Of a stretch of 64,000 nt of DNA, positions 7,473 to 17,887 are shown piece by piece. The notes beneath the pieces are model-generated. The model was not told the DNA's origin. It saw only the letters and a program-made list of their open reading frames with translations, and made no database searches. A program made the position numbers and the translations under genes. Every line of letters starts with the position of its first letter. Position 1 is the first letter of the stretch. The DNA is from CAWIKY01 sp963836905 (GTDB lineage Bacteria; Pseudomonadota; Alphaproteobacteria; Caulobacterales; Hyphomonadaceae). The stretch lies in NCBI GenBank assembly GCA_963836905.1, contig CAWIKY010000006.1, forward strand, positions 558,001 to 622,000, written 5' to 3'.

Positions 7473-8297
7473 GTGCTGACGACCCACATAACCTCGCCCG
7501 ACGACCCGCGCATCGCCCCCTATACCGCCATTCGCGAGCGAGACCTCACCGGTCGCGGCGACCGCTTCATCGTCGAGGGCAAGATCGCGCTGGAGGTTCT
7601 GGTGCGGCGCGGGCGGTTCGCGCTCGAAAGCGTGCTCGTCTCCACCGCGCGCCAGGCAGGCCTTGCAGATGCGGTGCCCGATCTGCCGGAGGGCGTCCCC
7701 GTCTACACGGCAAGCCCGGCCGTCATGAGCGCCATTGCCGGGTTCGACATTCATCGCGGCGTTCTGGCCTGTGCGCTGAAGGCGCCTCCGGAACCGCTTT
7801 CCGCGTCGCTTGAAAGGCTTCCGGGCCGCGCAACCCTGCTGGTCGCCATCGGGCTCTCGAACCATGACAATACCGGCGCGCTCTTTCGCAATGCGGCGGC
7901 CTTCGCGGCCGACCTGGTCCTGCTGGACGCGCAAAGCTGCGACCCGCTCTACCGCAAATCCATCCGCGTCTCGGCCGGAACGGCGCTGTGGCTGCCCTTC
8001 CATCATGGCGGCGAGGCCTCTCCCCTGCTCGATACGCTGGAGGCAGCGGGGTTTGCCTGCCTCACCCTGACGCCGCGCAGCGATGCCGTTTCGCTCGCCG
8101 ATCTTACCTTCCCGGACAGGACGGCCATTATCGTGGGGCCGGAAGGGCCCGGCCTGCCGGACGCAATACTGGCGCGCGGAACGCCTGTTCGTATTCCCAT
8201 GGCAGAGGGGGTCGACAGCCTGAATGTTGCCACCGCGGCCGCTCTGGTCCTGTCGCGCCGCTTCGATGCGATGCAGGACGCTCAAAAACGGGATTGA
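7473..8297 (+). CDS. TrmH/SpoU-family RNA 2'-O-methyltransferase
   Basis: About 274 residues. An N-terminal substrate-binding domain (EGKIALEVLVRRG) precedes the SpoU methylase knot with its three motifs: GLSNHDNTGALFRNAAAF, IIVGPEGPGL and IPMAEGVDSLNVATAAALVL. These bind S-adenosylmethionine in the deep trefoil knot and methylate ribose 2'-OH in tRNA or rRNA. The exact target cannot be read from sequence. The start is uncertain: GTG 7473 gives VLTTHITSPDDPR, the family's usual beginning; TTG 7458 is also in frame. It begins five bases after the stop of the PIN gene. Confidence 0.9.
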   Translation: MLTTHITSPDDPRIAPYTAIRERDLTGRGDRFIVEGKIALEVLVRRGRFALESVLVSTARQAGLADAVPDLPEGVPVYTASPAVMSAIAGFDIHRGVLACALKAPPEPLSASLERLPGRATLLVAIGLSNHDNTGALFRNAAAFAADLVLLDAQSCDPLYRKSIRVSAGTALWLPFHHGGEASPLLDTLEAAGFACLTLTPRSDAVSLADLTFPDRTAIIVGPEGPGLPDAILARGTPVRIPMAEGVDSLNVATAAALVLSRRFDAMQDAQKRD

Positions 8298-8367
8298 CGC
8301 GGGCGCAGGGGCTATGATTTATGACCGCTCGCATCGCGTCGGGGCCCTTCGGGCTCTCACATGGATG

Positions 8368-8442
8368 GGGCGGTTAGCTCAGCGGGAGAGCACTACGTTG
8401 ACATCGTAGGGGTCACTGGTTCAATCCCAGTACCGCCCACCA
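8368..8442 (+). tRNA. tRNA-Val (anticodon GAC)
   Basis: 75 bases with encoded CCA. The acceptor arms are GGGCGGT (8368-8374) and ACCGCCC (8432-8438). The anticodon stem CTACG/CGTAG surrounds the loop TTGACAT, giving anticodon GAC at 8400-8402. The T arm reads ACTGGTTCAATCCCAGT. Confidence 0.95.
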
Positions 8443-8467
8443 TTTGCCTTGAGCACAAGCAGCGTCT

Positions 8468-9220
8468 CTACCCCGCCTTGGGCATGCGCCAGACACCGCC
8501 GCGTCCGGAACCATCGGGCACCAGCGTTTCGGGGCGGATGGCGTAAACCCGGTCTCCGCCCATCATGAAGACGCCTGCGCCGCTCGGAAACGCCTCGACA
8601 AACGGGTCCTCCAGCACGTTCAGCCCGCCAGTATAGGCGCCGAAGGCCGGCATGATGAGCGTTTTGCCATCGCTTATGAAACACCGCCGCCGCACGGCGC
8701 GTCCCTTCAGGGCAATCCGCGCGCAGGGGTGAAGATGACCTGCCACGGTGCCGGCCGCGCGCGAGGGATGGTGCTGAAACACCAGACGGCCCAGCGCGAG
8801 ACGTTCCATTACGGTTCCGCCCAGTTCCTCTGGCGGATGCGGGTCATGATTGCCCTCGATCCAGACCCACTCGCGCACGGCGGTCAGGCGTTCGATACAG
8901 GTTCGGTCTTCGGCGTGCAGGCGCGCCATCGCCTTGCCGTCATGAAAGCTGTCACCCAGCGAGATCACCCGCTCCGGGTTCATCCGCTCGACCAGTACGC
9001 AAAGCGCGGCAAGGGTCGTGCGGGTGTCGTAAGGCGGCAGATGCTGGCCGCGCGCGGCGAATGATGAGCCCTTCTCAAGGTGCAGGTCGGAGACAACGAG
9101 CGTGCGTTCCGCCGCCCACCAGAGCGCGCCCTCTTTCAACAGGGTGATTTCATGGCCGCACAGGTTCAGCCGCGTGGGCGCGTTAACGGGTTCCGGGTGT
9201 GAGCGTGCAGCAAGGGTCAT
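8468..9220 (-). CDS. pdeM: Ligase-associated DNA damage response metallophosphoesterase PdeM
   Basis: About 250 residues of the calcineurin-like phosphoesterase fold. Metal-binding motifs are VVSDLHLEKGSSFAARG (D-x-H), SLGDSFHDG (GD), IEGNHD (GNHD) and VAGHLHPCARI (GHxH). The LHLEKGSSFA...LPPYDTR segment is characteristic of PdeM. In many bacteria pdeM sits beside an ATP-dependent ligase, a helicase and an exonuclease in a DNA-repair cassette; here it is alone between tRNA-Val and an O-antigen ligase gene. ATG 9220 (MTLAARSHPEP) is preferred over an upstream in-frame start at 9259. Confidence 0.88.
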   Translation of the reverse strand: MTLAARSHPEPVNAPTRLNLCGHEITLLKEGALWWAAERTLVVSDLHLEKGSSFAARGQHLPPYDTRTTLAALCVLVERMNPERVISLGDSFHDGKAMARLHAEDRTCIERLTAVREWVWIEGNHDPHPPEELGGTVMERLALGRLVFQHHPSRAAGTVAGHLHPCARIALKGRAVRRRCFISDGKTLIMPAFGAYTGGLNVLEDPFVEAFPSGAGVFMMGGDRVYAIRPETLVPDGSGRGGVWRMPKAG

Positions 9221-9284
9221 GACCCTGTCTTGAGTGAGGCGGGTCGGGCGAACAGTCAATCCCGCAAGGCGTCCGCGCTGCAGT

Positions 9285-10547
9285 TCAGGCCTTGCGCGCC
9301 CCCAGCGCGACCTTCGGCATCAAGATGAGGAGCGCGAAGAGCAGGAAGCCACGATCACCCGAAATGGCGCTTTCCGTCAGGCCGATCAGCAGGGCGATCA
9401 TCGCAAATGCAACGGCAAAGCGTCTGACGCCCCGGGCCTCGAAGACCCCGCTCGCGCCCTGCCAGACCATGCGGACAAGGGAGAGTATGAGAAGGCAGAG
9501 GCCCGGCAGGCCAAGCCCCAGAAGCATTTCCAGAAACGAGTTGTGCGCGTTCTGGGCCTCGAACCCGGCCTCCATCCACACCCGCGCCATATAGGTGCTG
9601 CCCTCGCTCCAGAACGCCTGATAGCCATGCCCCAGCCAGGGCGTAGCTTCTATGAAACGCATCACGCTCGGCCAGATCAGGGTGCGTCCCGTAAACGTGG
9701 AATCCTTGCCGACAATCCCCGTTGCATCCGTTCCGATGATCGCGATGATAAAGCCCAGCCCCATCAGCGCCAGAACGCCGGTCCACAGGCCGAAGAAGAA
9801 GCGCCGCCTGCCACCACCGAGCCATTCCACGCCGCCCAGAACCGCAAGCCCGGTCATGCAGGCCAGAAGCGAGGTGGAGGATTTGGAGAGCACGAGAAGC
9901 GTCAGCAGGAACACCGCGCCTGCGATATACCAGCGGCTGCGGGACGCGCGCGCACAGACGGCGCAGGCAAAGACGCCGACGCTCATCACTTCGCCGAACA
10001 CGTTCTTTTCCAGCCAGATGCCGCGCAGGGCGCCCGGATGGATTTCGGTCATGATGCCGCCAAAGGGCAAGGTAAGGACAGAGATAACGCCGAGGGCGAG
10101 GCCTCCGCAGGCCATCCCGGTCCAGATTGTCCGCCAGGAAAACGAGGTCGCGATCGCCATGCCTGCAAGCGTCAGCGCGCTCATCTGCAACAGGGCGCGC
10201 AGGGTCGCTTCGCGATCGACGCTCCAGTAAAAGCTCATCCACGCCCATAGCAGCAAAAGCACGGTCGGCCAGTTGGCCAGAACGGTTCGTGCCATCGCGA
10301 CAGGGCGTTGCGACAGTGCCAGCGGCAACGACAACAAGCAGGCGCTGAAGGATAGCGACAAGGCCAGCGGGTTGCCGAAATTGGGCGAGATATAGCGCGC
10401 CGTCGCCCCCTCGATCCCGCCGGAAATCAGCACGAAGATCAGCGCGATCAGCCCCGTTGCCAGCCCCTCCAGCCGACCGGACGTATCCGCCTTGCCAGCG
10501 GGCCGGGCGTAACCGGGAACGTATTTCGGGGCGGTCAGGGTCTGCAT
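9285..10547 (-). CDS. O-antigen ligase/polymerase-like membrane protein
   Basis: About 420 residues with roughly ten hydrophobic segments. It has the Wzy_C/WaaL-type periplasmic loop containing TFTGRTLIWPSVMRFI and WLGHGYQAFW, followed by AHNSFLEMLLGLGLPG, the conserved histidine region of O-antigen ligases and polysaccharide polymerases. It probably joins or polymerises a surface glycan at the inner membrane. ATG 10547 (MQTLTAPKYVPGYARP) is chosen because the longer in-frame reading adds an uncharacteristic basic stretch. No other glycan genes are nearby. It is divergent from the S9 peptidase gene. Confidence 0.8.
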   Translation of the reverse strand: MQTLTAPKYVPGYARPAGKADTSGRLEGLATGLIALIFVLISGGIEGATARYISPNFGNPLALSLSFSACLLSLPLALSQRPVAMARTVLANWPTVLLLLWAWMSFYWSVDREATLRALLQMSALTLAGMAIATSFSWRTIWTGMACGGLALGVISVLTLPFGGIMTEIHPGALRGIWLEKNVFGEVMSVGVFACAVCARASRSRWYIAGAVFLLTLLVLSKSSTSLLACMTGLAVLGGVEWLGGGRRRFFFGLWTGVLALMGLGFIIAIIGTDATGIVGKDSTFTGRTLIWPSVMRFIEATPWLGHGYQAFWSEGSTYMARVWMEAGFEAQNAHNSFLEMLLGLGLPGLCLLILSLVRMVWQGASGVFEARGVRRFAVAFAMIALLIGLTESAISGDRGFLLFALLILMPKVALGARKA

Positions 10548-10709
10548 GGAATGGTCGATAGGTCCCGTTTCCGGACAATTGGACAGGGCGTCCGCTAACA
10601 CGCAGCAAGAAGCGTTCCGCCGAAACCGAGCCGGAATTGGTCGTTTCGGCCTTGATCGCGATGCGCAAGCGACCCAGCTTTCCATCAACGTTAAATCCGG
10701 AGCCATTCG

Positions 10710-12677
10710 ATGCGCATGACCCTGAAATCCCGTTTCCTGATCGCGGCTTCGGCCCTTGCTCTTGCCGCCCCTTCAGCGCTCGCCCAGAACGATGGCGAGA
10801 CGGCCGAGACCACCGCAACAATGGAGCGCGTGACCGAGGGCAATCTCGTCATGGAAGGTATACCGGACATTCCCGAGCGGGTGTCGGAAGGCACGCTGCG
10901 TTACCAGAATGTCCGCGGCCATGGCTTTTCCGACTGGACCGATGACGGCATCCTGATCGCCACCCGGTTCGGCGAGACCCAGCAGATCCACAAGGTCGCC
11001 ACGCCTCTCGGTGCTCGCAAGCAACTGACTTTTTTCGATGAGCCGGTCGGCGGCGCCGACGCGGCACCTGACGGCAAGAGCTTCGTCTTCGCGCGCGATA
11101 CCGGCGGTGACGAGTTCTATCAGGGTTATCTCTATGACTTCGCCAGCGGCGATGTCAGCCGTTTTACCGAAGCCGGCACACGCAATGGCGGGCTGCAGTG
11201 GAGCGATGCGGGCGACATGGCCATCTGGTTTCGTACCGTGGACGGTGACCCTGACTACGACATCATGACGGGCGATCCGCGCGACCCGGACAGTGTCAAA
11301 GTCGCTTATGAAGGCACAGGCGCGCTCTTCCCGGCCGACCTCTCGCCGGATGGCAAGACCGCCCTTTTGCAGAAATATATCTCCATCACCAAGAGCGAGC
11401 TCTACACGCTGGATCTGGCATCGGGCGAAATTACGGAAATTCTGCCCGATGAAGATGTCGCGTATGGCGGCGGCTATATCCTCGGTGACGGGACCATTCT
11501 GACGAGCTCCGATCAGGACTCCGAGCTCTCCAACATCGTTCGCATTGACACCGACGCAGGCACGAAGACCGTATATACCGGCGAGATCGGTTTCGACGTG
11601 GATGACATGGCGCTTTCGGCTGACGAGAGCACGCTCGCCTTCACCCTGAACGAAAACGGCCTCGGCACGATCCGGCTGATGGATATGACGACCGGCGAGA
11701 TTACCGATGGCCCGGACCTGCCGGTCGGTATCGCATCGGGGCTGGTCTTCAGCCCGGATGGCTCACGCGTCGGCTTTACTTTCAATTCGGCGACCAGCCC
11801 TGCAGACGCCTGGTCGTTCGATGTCGACACGCTGGAACTCACCCGCTGGACCGAAGCCGAGGTCGGCGGGCTCGATACCGCGAAGCTCGTTGAACCCGAA
11901 TTGTTCACCTACAAGAACGCCGTGGACATGGACATTCCAGCCTTCATCTACCGGCCGGAAGGGGAGGGGCCGTTCCCGGTCATCGTCTCGATCCACGGCG
12001 GGCCCGAAGCCCAGTCGCGTCCGGGCTTTTCCTCGACCTATCAATACTGGGTCAATGAGCTTGGTGCTGCCGTCGTTGTGCCGAACGTTCGTGGCTCCGC
12101 CGGATACGGCAAGACCTATGTCAGTATGGATAACGGCCTCAACCGCAAGAAGTCGGTCGAGGATATCGGGTCGCTGCTCGACTGGATCGACGGTCAGGAC
12201 GATCTCGATACCGACCGCATCCTCGTCTACGGCGGCTCCTATGGCGGCTATATGGTGTTGGCCTCGATGATCGACTTTGCCGACCGCCTTGCCGGCGGCA
12301 TCAACATTGTTGGCATTTCAGACTTCAAGACGTTCCTTGAGAACACCAATGGTTACCGCCGGGATCTGCGCCGCGCCGAATACGGCGACGAGCGGGACCC
12401 GGAAATCGCGGCCTTCTTCGAAGAGATTTCACCGCTCCGCAACGCGGACAAGATCACCAAGCCGCTCTTCATCATCCAGGGCGCTAATGACCCGCGCGTT
12501 CCGGCCTCCGAAGCCGAGCAGATTCTTGCTGCCGTGCGGGAAAATGGTGGCGAGGCCTGGTATCTTCTGGCCATGGATGAAGGCCACGGCTTCGCCAAGA
12601 AATCCAACCGCGATTTCCAGCGCGAAGCCGAAACCCTTTTCATCGAAGACGTGCTGGGTCTCGACGTTCCGGAATAA
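10710..12677 (+). CDS. Secreted S9-family (prolyl oligopeptidase-like) serine peptidase
   Basis: 655 residues. A signal peptide (residues 1-25, ending PSALAQ) precedes a WD40-like propeller (FSPDGSRVGFTF and similar blades) and a C-terminal alpha/beta hydrolase domain from about residue 410. The nucleophile elbow is GGSYGGY near residue 510, with the Asp in GANDPRVPAS near 593 and the His in DEGHGF near 625. It is probably a periplasmic dipeptidyl or acylaminoacyl peptidase. CGGAG precedes the ATG. After the stop comes a cluster of intergenic repeats. Confidence 0.92.
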   Translation: MRMTLKSRFLIAASALALAAPSALAQNDGETAETTATMERVTEGNLVMEGIPDIPERVSEGTLRYQNVRGHGFSDWTDDGILIATRFGETQQIHKVATPLGARKQLTFFDEPVGGADAAPDGKSFVFARDTGGDEFYQGYLYDFASGDVSRFTEAGTRNGGLQWSDAGDMAIWFRTVDGDPDYDIMTGDPRDPDSVKVAYEGTGALFPADLSPDGKTALLQKYISITKSELYTLDLASGEITEILPDEDVAYGGGYILGDGTILTSSDQDSELSNIVRIDTDAGTKTVYTGEIGFDVDDMALSADESTLAFTLNENGLGTIRLMDMTTGEITDGPDLPVGIASGLVFSPDGSRVGFTFNSATSPADAWSFDVDTLELTRWTEAEVGGLDTAKLVEPELFTYKNAVDMDIPAFIYRPEGEGPFPVIVSIHGGPEAQSRPGFSSTYQYWVNELGAAVVVPNVRGSAGYGKTYVSMDNGLNRKKSVEDIGSLLDWIDGQDDLDTDRILVYGGSYGGYMVLASMIDFADRLAGGINIVGISDFKTFLENTNGYRRDLRRAEYGDERDPEIAAFFEEISPLRNADKITKPLFIIQGANDPRVPASEAEQILAAVRENGGEAWYLLAMDEGHGFAKKSNRDFQREAETLFIEDVLGLDVPE

Positions 12678-12718
12678 CCGGGCGGTTAGGCATCGGGGCT
12701 TCATTCATTGGTCCCGGT

Positions 12719-13228
12719 GTCGTTGCGCTTGTCCGGGGAGGCGTAGAAGAACCGGCTTTTCCACGCCTCCCCGGAATGGCGAAGCCATATCCGGGGCAGC
12801 CTTTCATCAAAACCCATCCTCACCCTCGGTCCCTCTCCTTCCGATCGGAAAGAGAGGGAGGCGCACGTTGTCCTGGCACGGCGCAGAAGCCCTTCTCCTT
12901 TCAAGGAGAGGGGTTTGGGGTGAGGTTTATTGGATCGATCATTCCTGACACCCGCCACGCCAGCGCGTCAGCGCGTGGCGTCCAGTATTGTTGATATGAA
13001 CACCCGTTCTTCGTGGGGCACCGACACGGGCTGGACCCCGGATATGGCTCCGCCATTCCGGGGCAGCGGTCCAGAGGATAATCCTTAGCTGAGACAGACT
13101 TCCCGGTTTCGCCTGCGAAGACCGGAACCCGGAAGCCTGCTATAAGTTCAACGCTCCCACTTCTCAAGCCCTGGAGTAGCGAGATTAGAGGCTACCCCGG
13201 ATCATCGCTGCGCTCGTCCGGGGAAGCG
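12719..13228. repeat. Intergenic repeat cluster (families A, C and B)
   Basis: The 674 bases between the S9 gene and the next gene hold no convincing CDS. They contain: family A right half 12719-12803 (ending ATCCGGGGCAGCCTT); family C 12817-12923, opposed CCCTCTCCTT and AAGGAGAGGGG arms; family B 12953-12990, a hairpin around CGCCACGCCAGCGCG; family A palindrome 13031-13074; and family A left arm 13188-13228. A diverged GAGCCTGTCGAA-type palindrome follows near 13265-13320. The A-C-B order recurs at 42.2-42.6 kb. Confidence 0.75.
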
Positions 13229-13351
13229 TTCATGTCTTCGGCTGAGGTCGCACATGTGTGTGTGCTTCGACGAACTCAGCATCGAACCGCTCAAGCCATG
13301 CGTCGTTGAGCCTGTCGAAACGCCATGGCTCAGAGCCTCCAATTCCAACCG

Positions 13352-13807
13352 CTACCGCGTCACCAGCTTGCGCAAGCCCAGAACATGACAGCCGCTGGCC
13401 GTTGGCTCACCTTCGATACGCCCGTTCAGGAAAATGCCTTCAATGCCGGATGCGCCCCAGTTCTCCGGCTCGTCCAGCCAGTCTCCGGGGGCCAGTTCCA
13501 GAACGCCCGTTTCGGTATCGCCCACAACGCTGCCAGTGATCGTGAATGCGCCTTCCGGCCGGTCCGGATTGGCAACCGTCGAATAGAAATTCAGCACGCC
13601 GGAAAGCGAGGTCGTGTCACCCGCACCCTCAACCTGCATCGCTTCATCTATGCTCAGTGTGATGCCCTGTTCGCCGGCGGAGCAGATATAGGTCCCGGCC
13701 CAGTCGCCGAGAAACTGGTCGGGGTCGCCCACTTCGGCAAGCGCTGGAAGGGCAGGCATCGCCAGAACGAGGCTGGCACTGCAAAGAAGGGCAGAAAAAT
13801 GGAACAT
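13352..13807 (-). CDS. Secreted protein of unknown function
   Basis: 151 residues with a clear signal peptide (MFHFSALLCSASLVLAMPAL, cleavage likely after ALA). The mature part contains GDWAGTYICSAGEQGITLSI, a second strand-rich stretch FTITGSVVGDTETGVLEL and a C-terminal ASGCHVLGLRKL. The two cysteines could pair in the periplasm. The pattern suggests a small lipocalin-like or beta-sandwich fold, but I do not recognise a named family. It is isolated between repeats and a divergent lipoprotein gene. Confidence 0.7.
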   Translation of the reverse strand: MFHFSALLCSASLVLAMPALPALAEVGDPDQFLGDWAGTYICSAGEQGITLSIDEAMQVEGAGDTTSLSGVLNFYSTVANPDRPEGAFTITGSVVGDTETGVLELAPGDWLDEPENWGASGIEGIFLNGRIEGEPTASGCHVLGLRKLVTR

Positions 13808-13997
13808 GGCAGATCCTCAGGTCAAGCGAAGCCAGAACCGATATCTACCCCGGCCAGCAAGGCGCGCATCCCCGCAAAAGGGGGCGCGGCACTGAACGCC
13901 AACATGAACGGACGCGCCACGAAATGAACACAGGTATAATTGAAACCGGACGGGTGACGGTGCGTTACCTCACCACAGATCACGAAAGGGATTTACA

Positions 13998-14336
13998 ATG
14001 AATACGATCCTCAAACTTGCCGCTTTCGGCACCGCTGCCGCTGCACTCGCAGCCTGCACAACCACCGGACAGACCGAGCGTAACGCTGCCATCGGCGCAG
14101 GCGCAGGCGCTGTCGCCGGTGCGGTCATCGGTAACAATGTCGGCGACGGCGATGCCGGACGTGGCGCGGCCATCGGTGCCGTTCTCGGTGGCCTCGGCGG
14201 CGCGGCCAAAGGCTGTAACGATGCTGAAGACTGCGATCTGCCGGGCGCTCGCGACCAGCAGTACGAGAAAGACTACGACAAGGATGGCTATGCCGACGCG
14301 GTCGACCGTTATCCGAACGACCCTTATCGCCACTAG
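13998..14336 (+). CDS. Glycine-zipper outer-membrane lipoprotein
   Basis: 112 residues. A lipoprotein signal with lipobox LAAC (Cys20) is followed by TTTGQTERNAAIGAGAGAVA and further GxxxG-like repeats through LGGLGGAAKG. This is the glycine-zipper 2TM pattern of the Rickettsia 17-kDa antigen/SlyB-type proteins. The C-terminus is charged and short of hydrophobic residues (EKDYDKDGYADAVDRYP), resembling a calcium-binding dockerin-like loop. Likely a small envelope-structure lipoprotein. A strong terminator follows. Confidence 0.85.
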   Translation: MNTILKLAAFGTAAAALAACTTTGQTERNAAIGAGAGAVAGAVIGNNVGDGDAGRGAAIGAVLGGLGGAAKGCNDAEDCDLPGARDQQYEKDYDKDGYADAVDRYPNDPYRH

Positions 14337-14359
14337 GCTCTAGCAGCCTGTACGCTCAG

Positions 14360-14392
14360 AAACCCCCGTGCCGAAAGGTGTGGGGGTTTTTG
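14360..14392 (+). terminator. Terminator after the glycine-zipper lipoprotein gene
   Basis: AACCCCCGTGCC and GGTGTGGGGGTT pair around a GAAA loop and are followed by TTTTG. From here to 14620 there is no gene on the plus strand; the sequence turns noticeably richer in A+T. Confidence 0.85.
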
Positions 14393-14620
14393 TTAGGGCT
14401 TACGATCAGTTCTGAAACGCTCCAAACACCGAATTCCCCTGCGCGTGTTTTGAGAGACAAGGCCGCATGAACTAAGCCCGCTCTCAGATCAACGTAGGAA
14501 GACTGGCTCGCGATCACACAGGTGATGTGCTGCCAGCCCTACGAAACTGGCAGAGCGAAGAGGTATGGAGCACTTGGAACCGCCGTGGTCATCGCCGGTG
14601 AGAAATCTGTCGTACTAAGG

Positions 14621-17600
14621 TTAATTATCCAGCACGACCTCGGTTGCGATGGCACCTTTCACATTGAAGGCAAGTTTGAATTTAACCAATGTGCCGATGT
14701 TCAATTCATCCCAGAGGTCGTCGTCTATGCAGTTCCGGGGAGTAAAAAAGACATTGTCAGTGAGGCCCGTGGTTTCGAGAAATCCATAACGTCCGGCTAG
14801 GCTCAGGACTCTACCCCTCCAAAGGTTATCACACTCGTTCGGGTTTCCCATAGGAAGACGAGGAACAATTGCTGAGGCTCCCTCCACTCTCATGCGAGCT
14901 GCGGCGCTCCTGAACCTGTCAACTTCCGACATTTCGCCGCGGATGAAATGATATCTGATGGCGCGAACGTGCATATATACATTGCCGTCTTCGGGCACAA
15001 AGGATTTATCCAATATCGCTTTAAGCTCTGGCCTGAATTCATCATCAAATGAAACGAGTATTTCAAAGAGCGACTGGTTCAGATTCTTGTCATTCGGTCG
15101 AGGAATAAGCGCTGCACGTATTACCTTTGCCGCCTCGTCTGGAGATTCTGATCTAATAATCTTCGAGAAAGCCATTGCAGCATACTTTGCAGTCGAATCA
15201 TTTTTGAGTGCTCTGGCCAATATATCTCTACCTGCGCCTTCTCCGCGTAAAATCTCACTCAGTCGAACTTCCTGTTTCAATAGATTATCGAAGTCTGGAT
15301 CGATTGACTGACCTCTCGCCAATGCTTTCTCAACGTTCTCGACCAGCCTCAATACTTCATGAGAGTTTTGCGCTTCCGAATCCGCGGATAATCTAGCTAG
15401 TCGATCGGAGAGTTCGTCATTAGATATTTTAGCCTTTAGGGACTCGATATAAACATTGTCGTCATTGCCGTGAGAGGCGTCCCGCAGAATGCCTTTGGCC
15501 TGTTGCCTCAAACTTTGTTTCTGGAGCCAGTCGGTCTCCGCGTCAGCTTGACGCGCTAGCAGGTTAGCTCGCGTGTGTTTCAAAGATCTATCGTTCGGTC
15601 GAAGGCTTTGAGCCTCGTCCAACTTGATAGTCGCTATTAATAAATTCCCATGATTTGAATTCATCTCCAACAATGCTTGTTGTTGGAGGACAAATGGGTC
15701 GTCAGGAGCGATTTCGGCAGCAACTTCAAGAATCTTACGTCGTTCGTGCTCGCTATTTACCAAATCCTTCAAAGTATGAAAGTTTATCATCTTTCTCAGC
15801 GCTTGATTATCTGACGAATAACTAGTGTTGAAGCCACGCAGAATAAATAGAAACTGATCGACTTGTTTTGATTGACTATCTAGGATTCTACGAAAAACAA
15901 TGGATGCGATTTGAGTATGGCGCGTTCGATAACAATAATCACGTGAGCTTGGGTCCATTTCTGAGAAAACCAAGTCGGTGAGCGGCGCCAAGAACCGGCT
16001 GCGGAAGTCATTGTAAGAAATGCCCATCAATCGGCGAACTAGCCCTGCTCTCACTGGTACGTTGAATCGATGCAACGTGCATACGAGAAGATACAGTTCC
16101 TGCGCGTCGTCATACAGAATGCGATGGTATTCTTCCAACAGAATGTCTTCTAAGGGACGACCTTGTGTTGCCTCATACAGGGCCACTAACAATTGCTTGT
16201 CAGCAAGGTCCTCAAACGCCCTGATCTTTTCTTCGTATGAACAATTTTTCAACTGACCTAATGAATCATGCTGTTCAAGTTTCTCAATCAAACTTTCAAT
16301 CTCTGTCTTGTATAAATGCCTAAGTGTTCGGTCCTCGACGACGATATCTTCAAACTCAGAAAAACGCGTGCCGATAGAAGTTTCGCTATCGGACAAAATA
16401 AGTGTAAGTGATATTCGTTTTCTTGTGAGAGCGTTTACTAGCTCCCTAATTTCATTTGTCTGATCGCTAGCCTGATCAACGAAAAGAATAATTCTTTTAT
16501 TGGTGAGTCCGTGAAGTTCTATAATTGGTTCCGCTCGAAGTATAGCGCCTGGTGAGGCGTAAAGAACTAAGTAGCCATAGGTAGTAGCTAGGTCGTACGC
16601 TAGCCTTCGCGTGAAGACCGTTTTTCCCGCTCCTGCAACACCTTTAACCAATATGGCGTCGATGCCTTCGCCCTCTTTTTGAAGCTCAAAAACACGAAAC
16701 ATCACACCTTCGTATAGGTGCCTTTGAAAATCAAAGGCGTTCTGAATAGGTGTCCAGCTAGTTGAAGTGCCTTTATAGAATTGCTGAGCCGAAACTTCAT
16801 TTGATGCCATCCCTGCATGCACGAAATCGACATTGGTAGATATGAACGCCATTAAATTTGGTGGTACGCTGACGTTTTGATTGAAATGACGCTCTATTGG
16901 ATGCGTTTTAGTTACCACAGTGCTAAAGATTTCTCGCTCTTGAGGATTGATAGCTTCCAGTAAGCTTCTCATGAACTCGTCAAAGGCCATCACTAGCGGA
17001 GTAAACCTCCTACTTGACATGTAGGAGACGTCATATTTACTGAGATCGGGCGCTACGGTATACGTACATAGTCCTGTTTGGGCCGTTGAGTTTTTCTACT
17101 TCTGCCAAAAGGGCCTTGATATGAGGATCAGCTAGTTTGGTGCCCACAAATAAGACAGAGTAATCAGACGCTGCATCGACGAGCCTCTGGAACATCCTAG
17201 GGCGATTTTCGCGAACGTCAACGTAAGTCGAAGAACTTAAAACTAGCGGCGCGTCTTTTTGATAGAGTTGTTCGACACAACCATGTAGCTTATAATATGG
17301 TAACGGATTGTCGGCAGAAGAGACCCGCTTGTCCATACCGGCATAGTCCTTATAAAACTTTATGAGGTGTTGCTTTTTATGATTGATCGCATCATAACTC
17401 TTTTCGATCATTGTATCGTAGTTAGTCGAGAATATAGAGCGCCAGACAAACTCTGGGATACTTTGGATTGCGAAGTTTGTATTAAAGCTTAGAAATACTG
17501 AGGCTAGATATCGTTCGATCTCTGATCTTCCAGCGGCGTTTTCGGCGAAATTAGCTATATCTTCTAATGATCGATGCTTCTCGTCACCGTTGAGAAATTT

Positions 17601-17777
17601 ATCGCTCAATAAATCTCTCAGGCTATCTCCCAAAGGTAATTCGTCGCCATTGTCGGCGAGGCAACCTATATTTGCGCCAGCTCCTAAGAAAAGTACGATA
17701 TCCCCTCTCCGAACCTGATCGATCAGCGTTGAAGGTAGGACTGAAGGCTTAATAGATGGATCGTTAGACATTTGCAT
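14621..17777 (-). CDS. SIR2-STAND NTPase with helical repeats and a C-terminal cold-shock domain (candidate antiphage protein), frameshifted
   Basis: With one extra base removed (G at 17057-17058) this is one protein of about 1051 residues. Domains: SIR2-like NADase, residues about 20-260 (GAGAN 32-36, TNYD 118-121, LHG with His165, VGTKLADPHI); the restored joint reads MYVYVAPDLSKYDVSYMSSRR, the usual end of this domain; P-loop NTPase with Walker A GVAGAGKT near 380 and Walker B IILFVD near 430; long alpha-helical repeat region; C-terminal OB fold about 985-1050 with YGFL and NVFF, like RNP motifs of cold-shock proteins. SIR2-STAND proteins (Avs5-like) are known to deplete NAD on phage sensing. 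The 5' start may be ATG 17771, 17777 or 17840. Base composition differs from its neighbours. Confidence 0.85.
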
Positions 17778-17887
17778 TGTGTAAGCGAGCGCGAGTTTGA
17801 AAACAATCTTAGAATCAATTGCGGGTAAGGGGTGCTGCATCGAGCTGGCTGAAGAAGATACAGGTCATTCCGCCGCGTTACAGCGGA

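Noticed and set aside
14400..14620. Attachment-site repeat of the tRNA-Thr 3' end on the far side of the island
   Set aside because: By eye I could find no convincing copy of AAGCGGCACCA or the T-arm sequence in this stretch.
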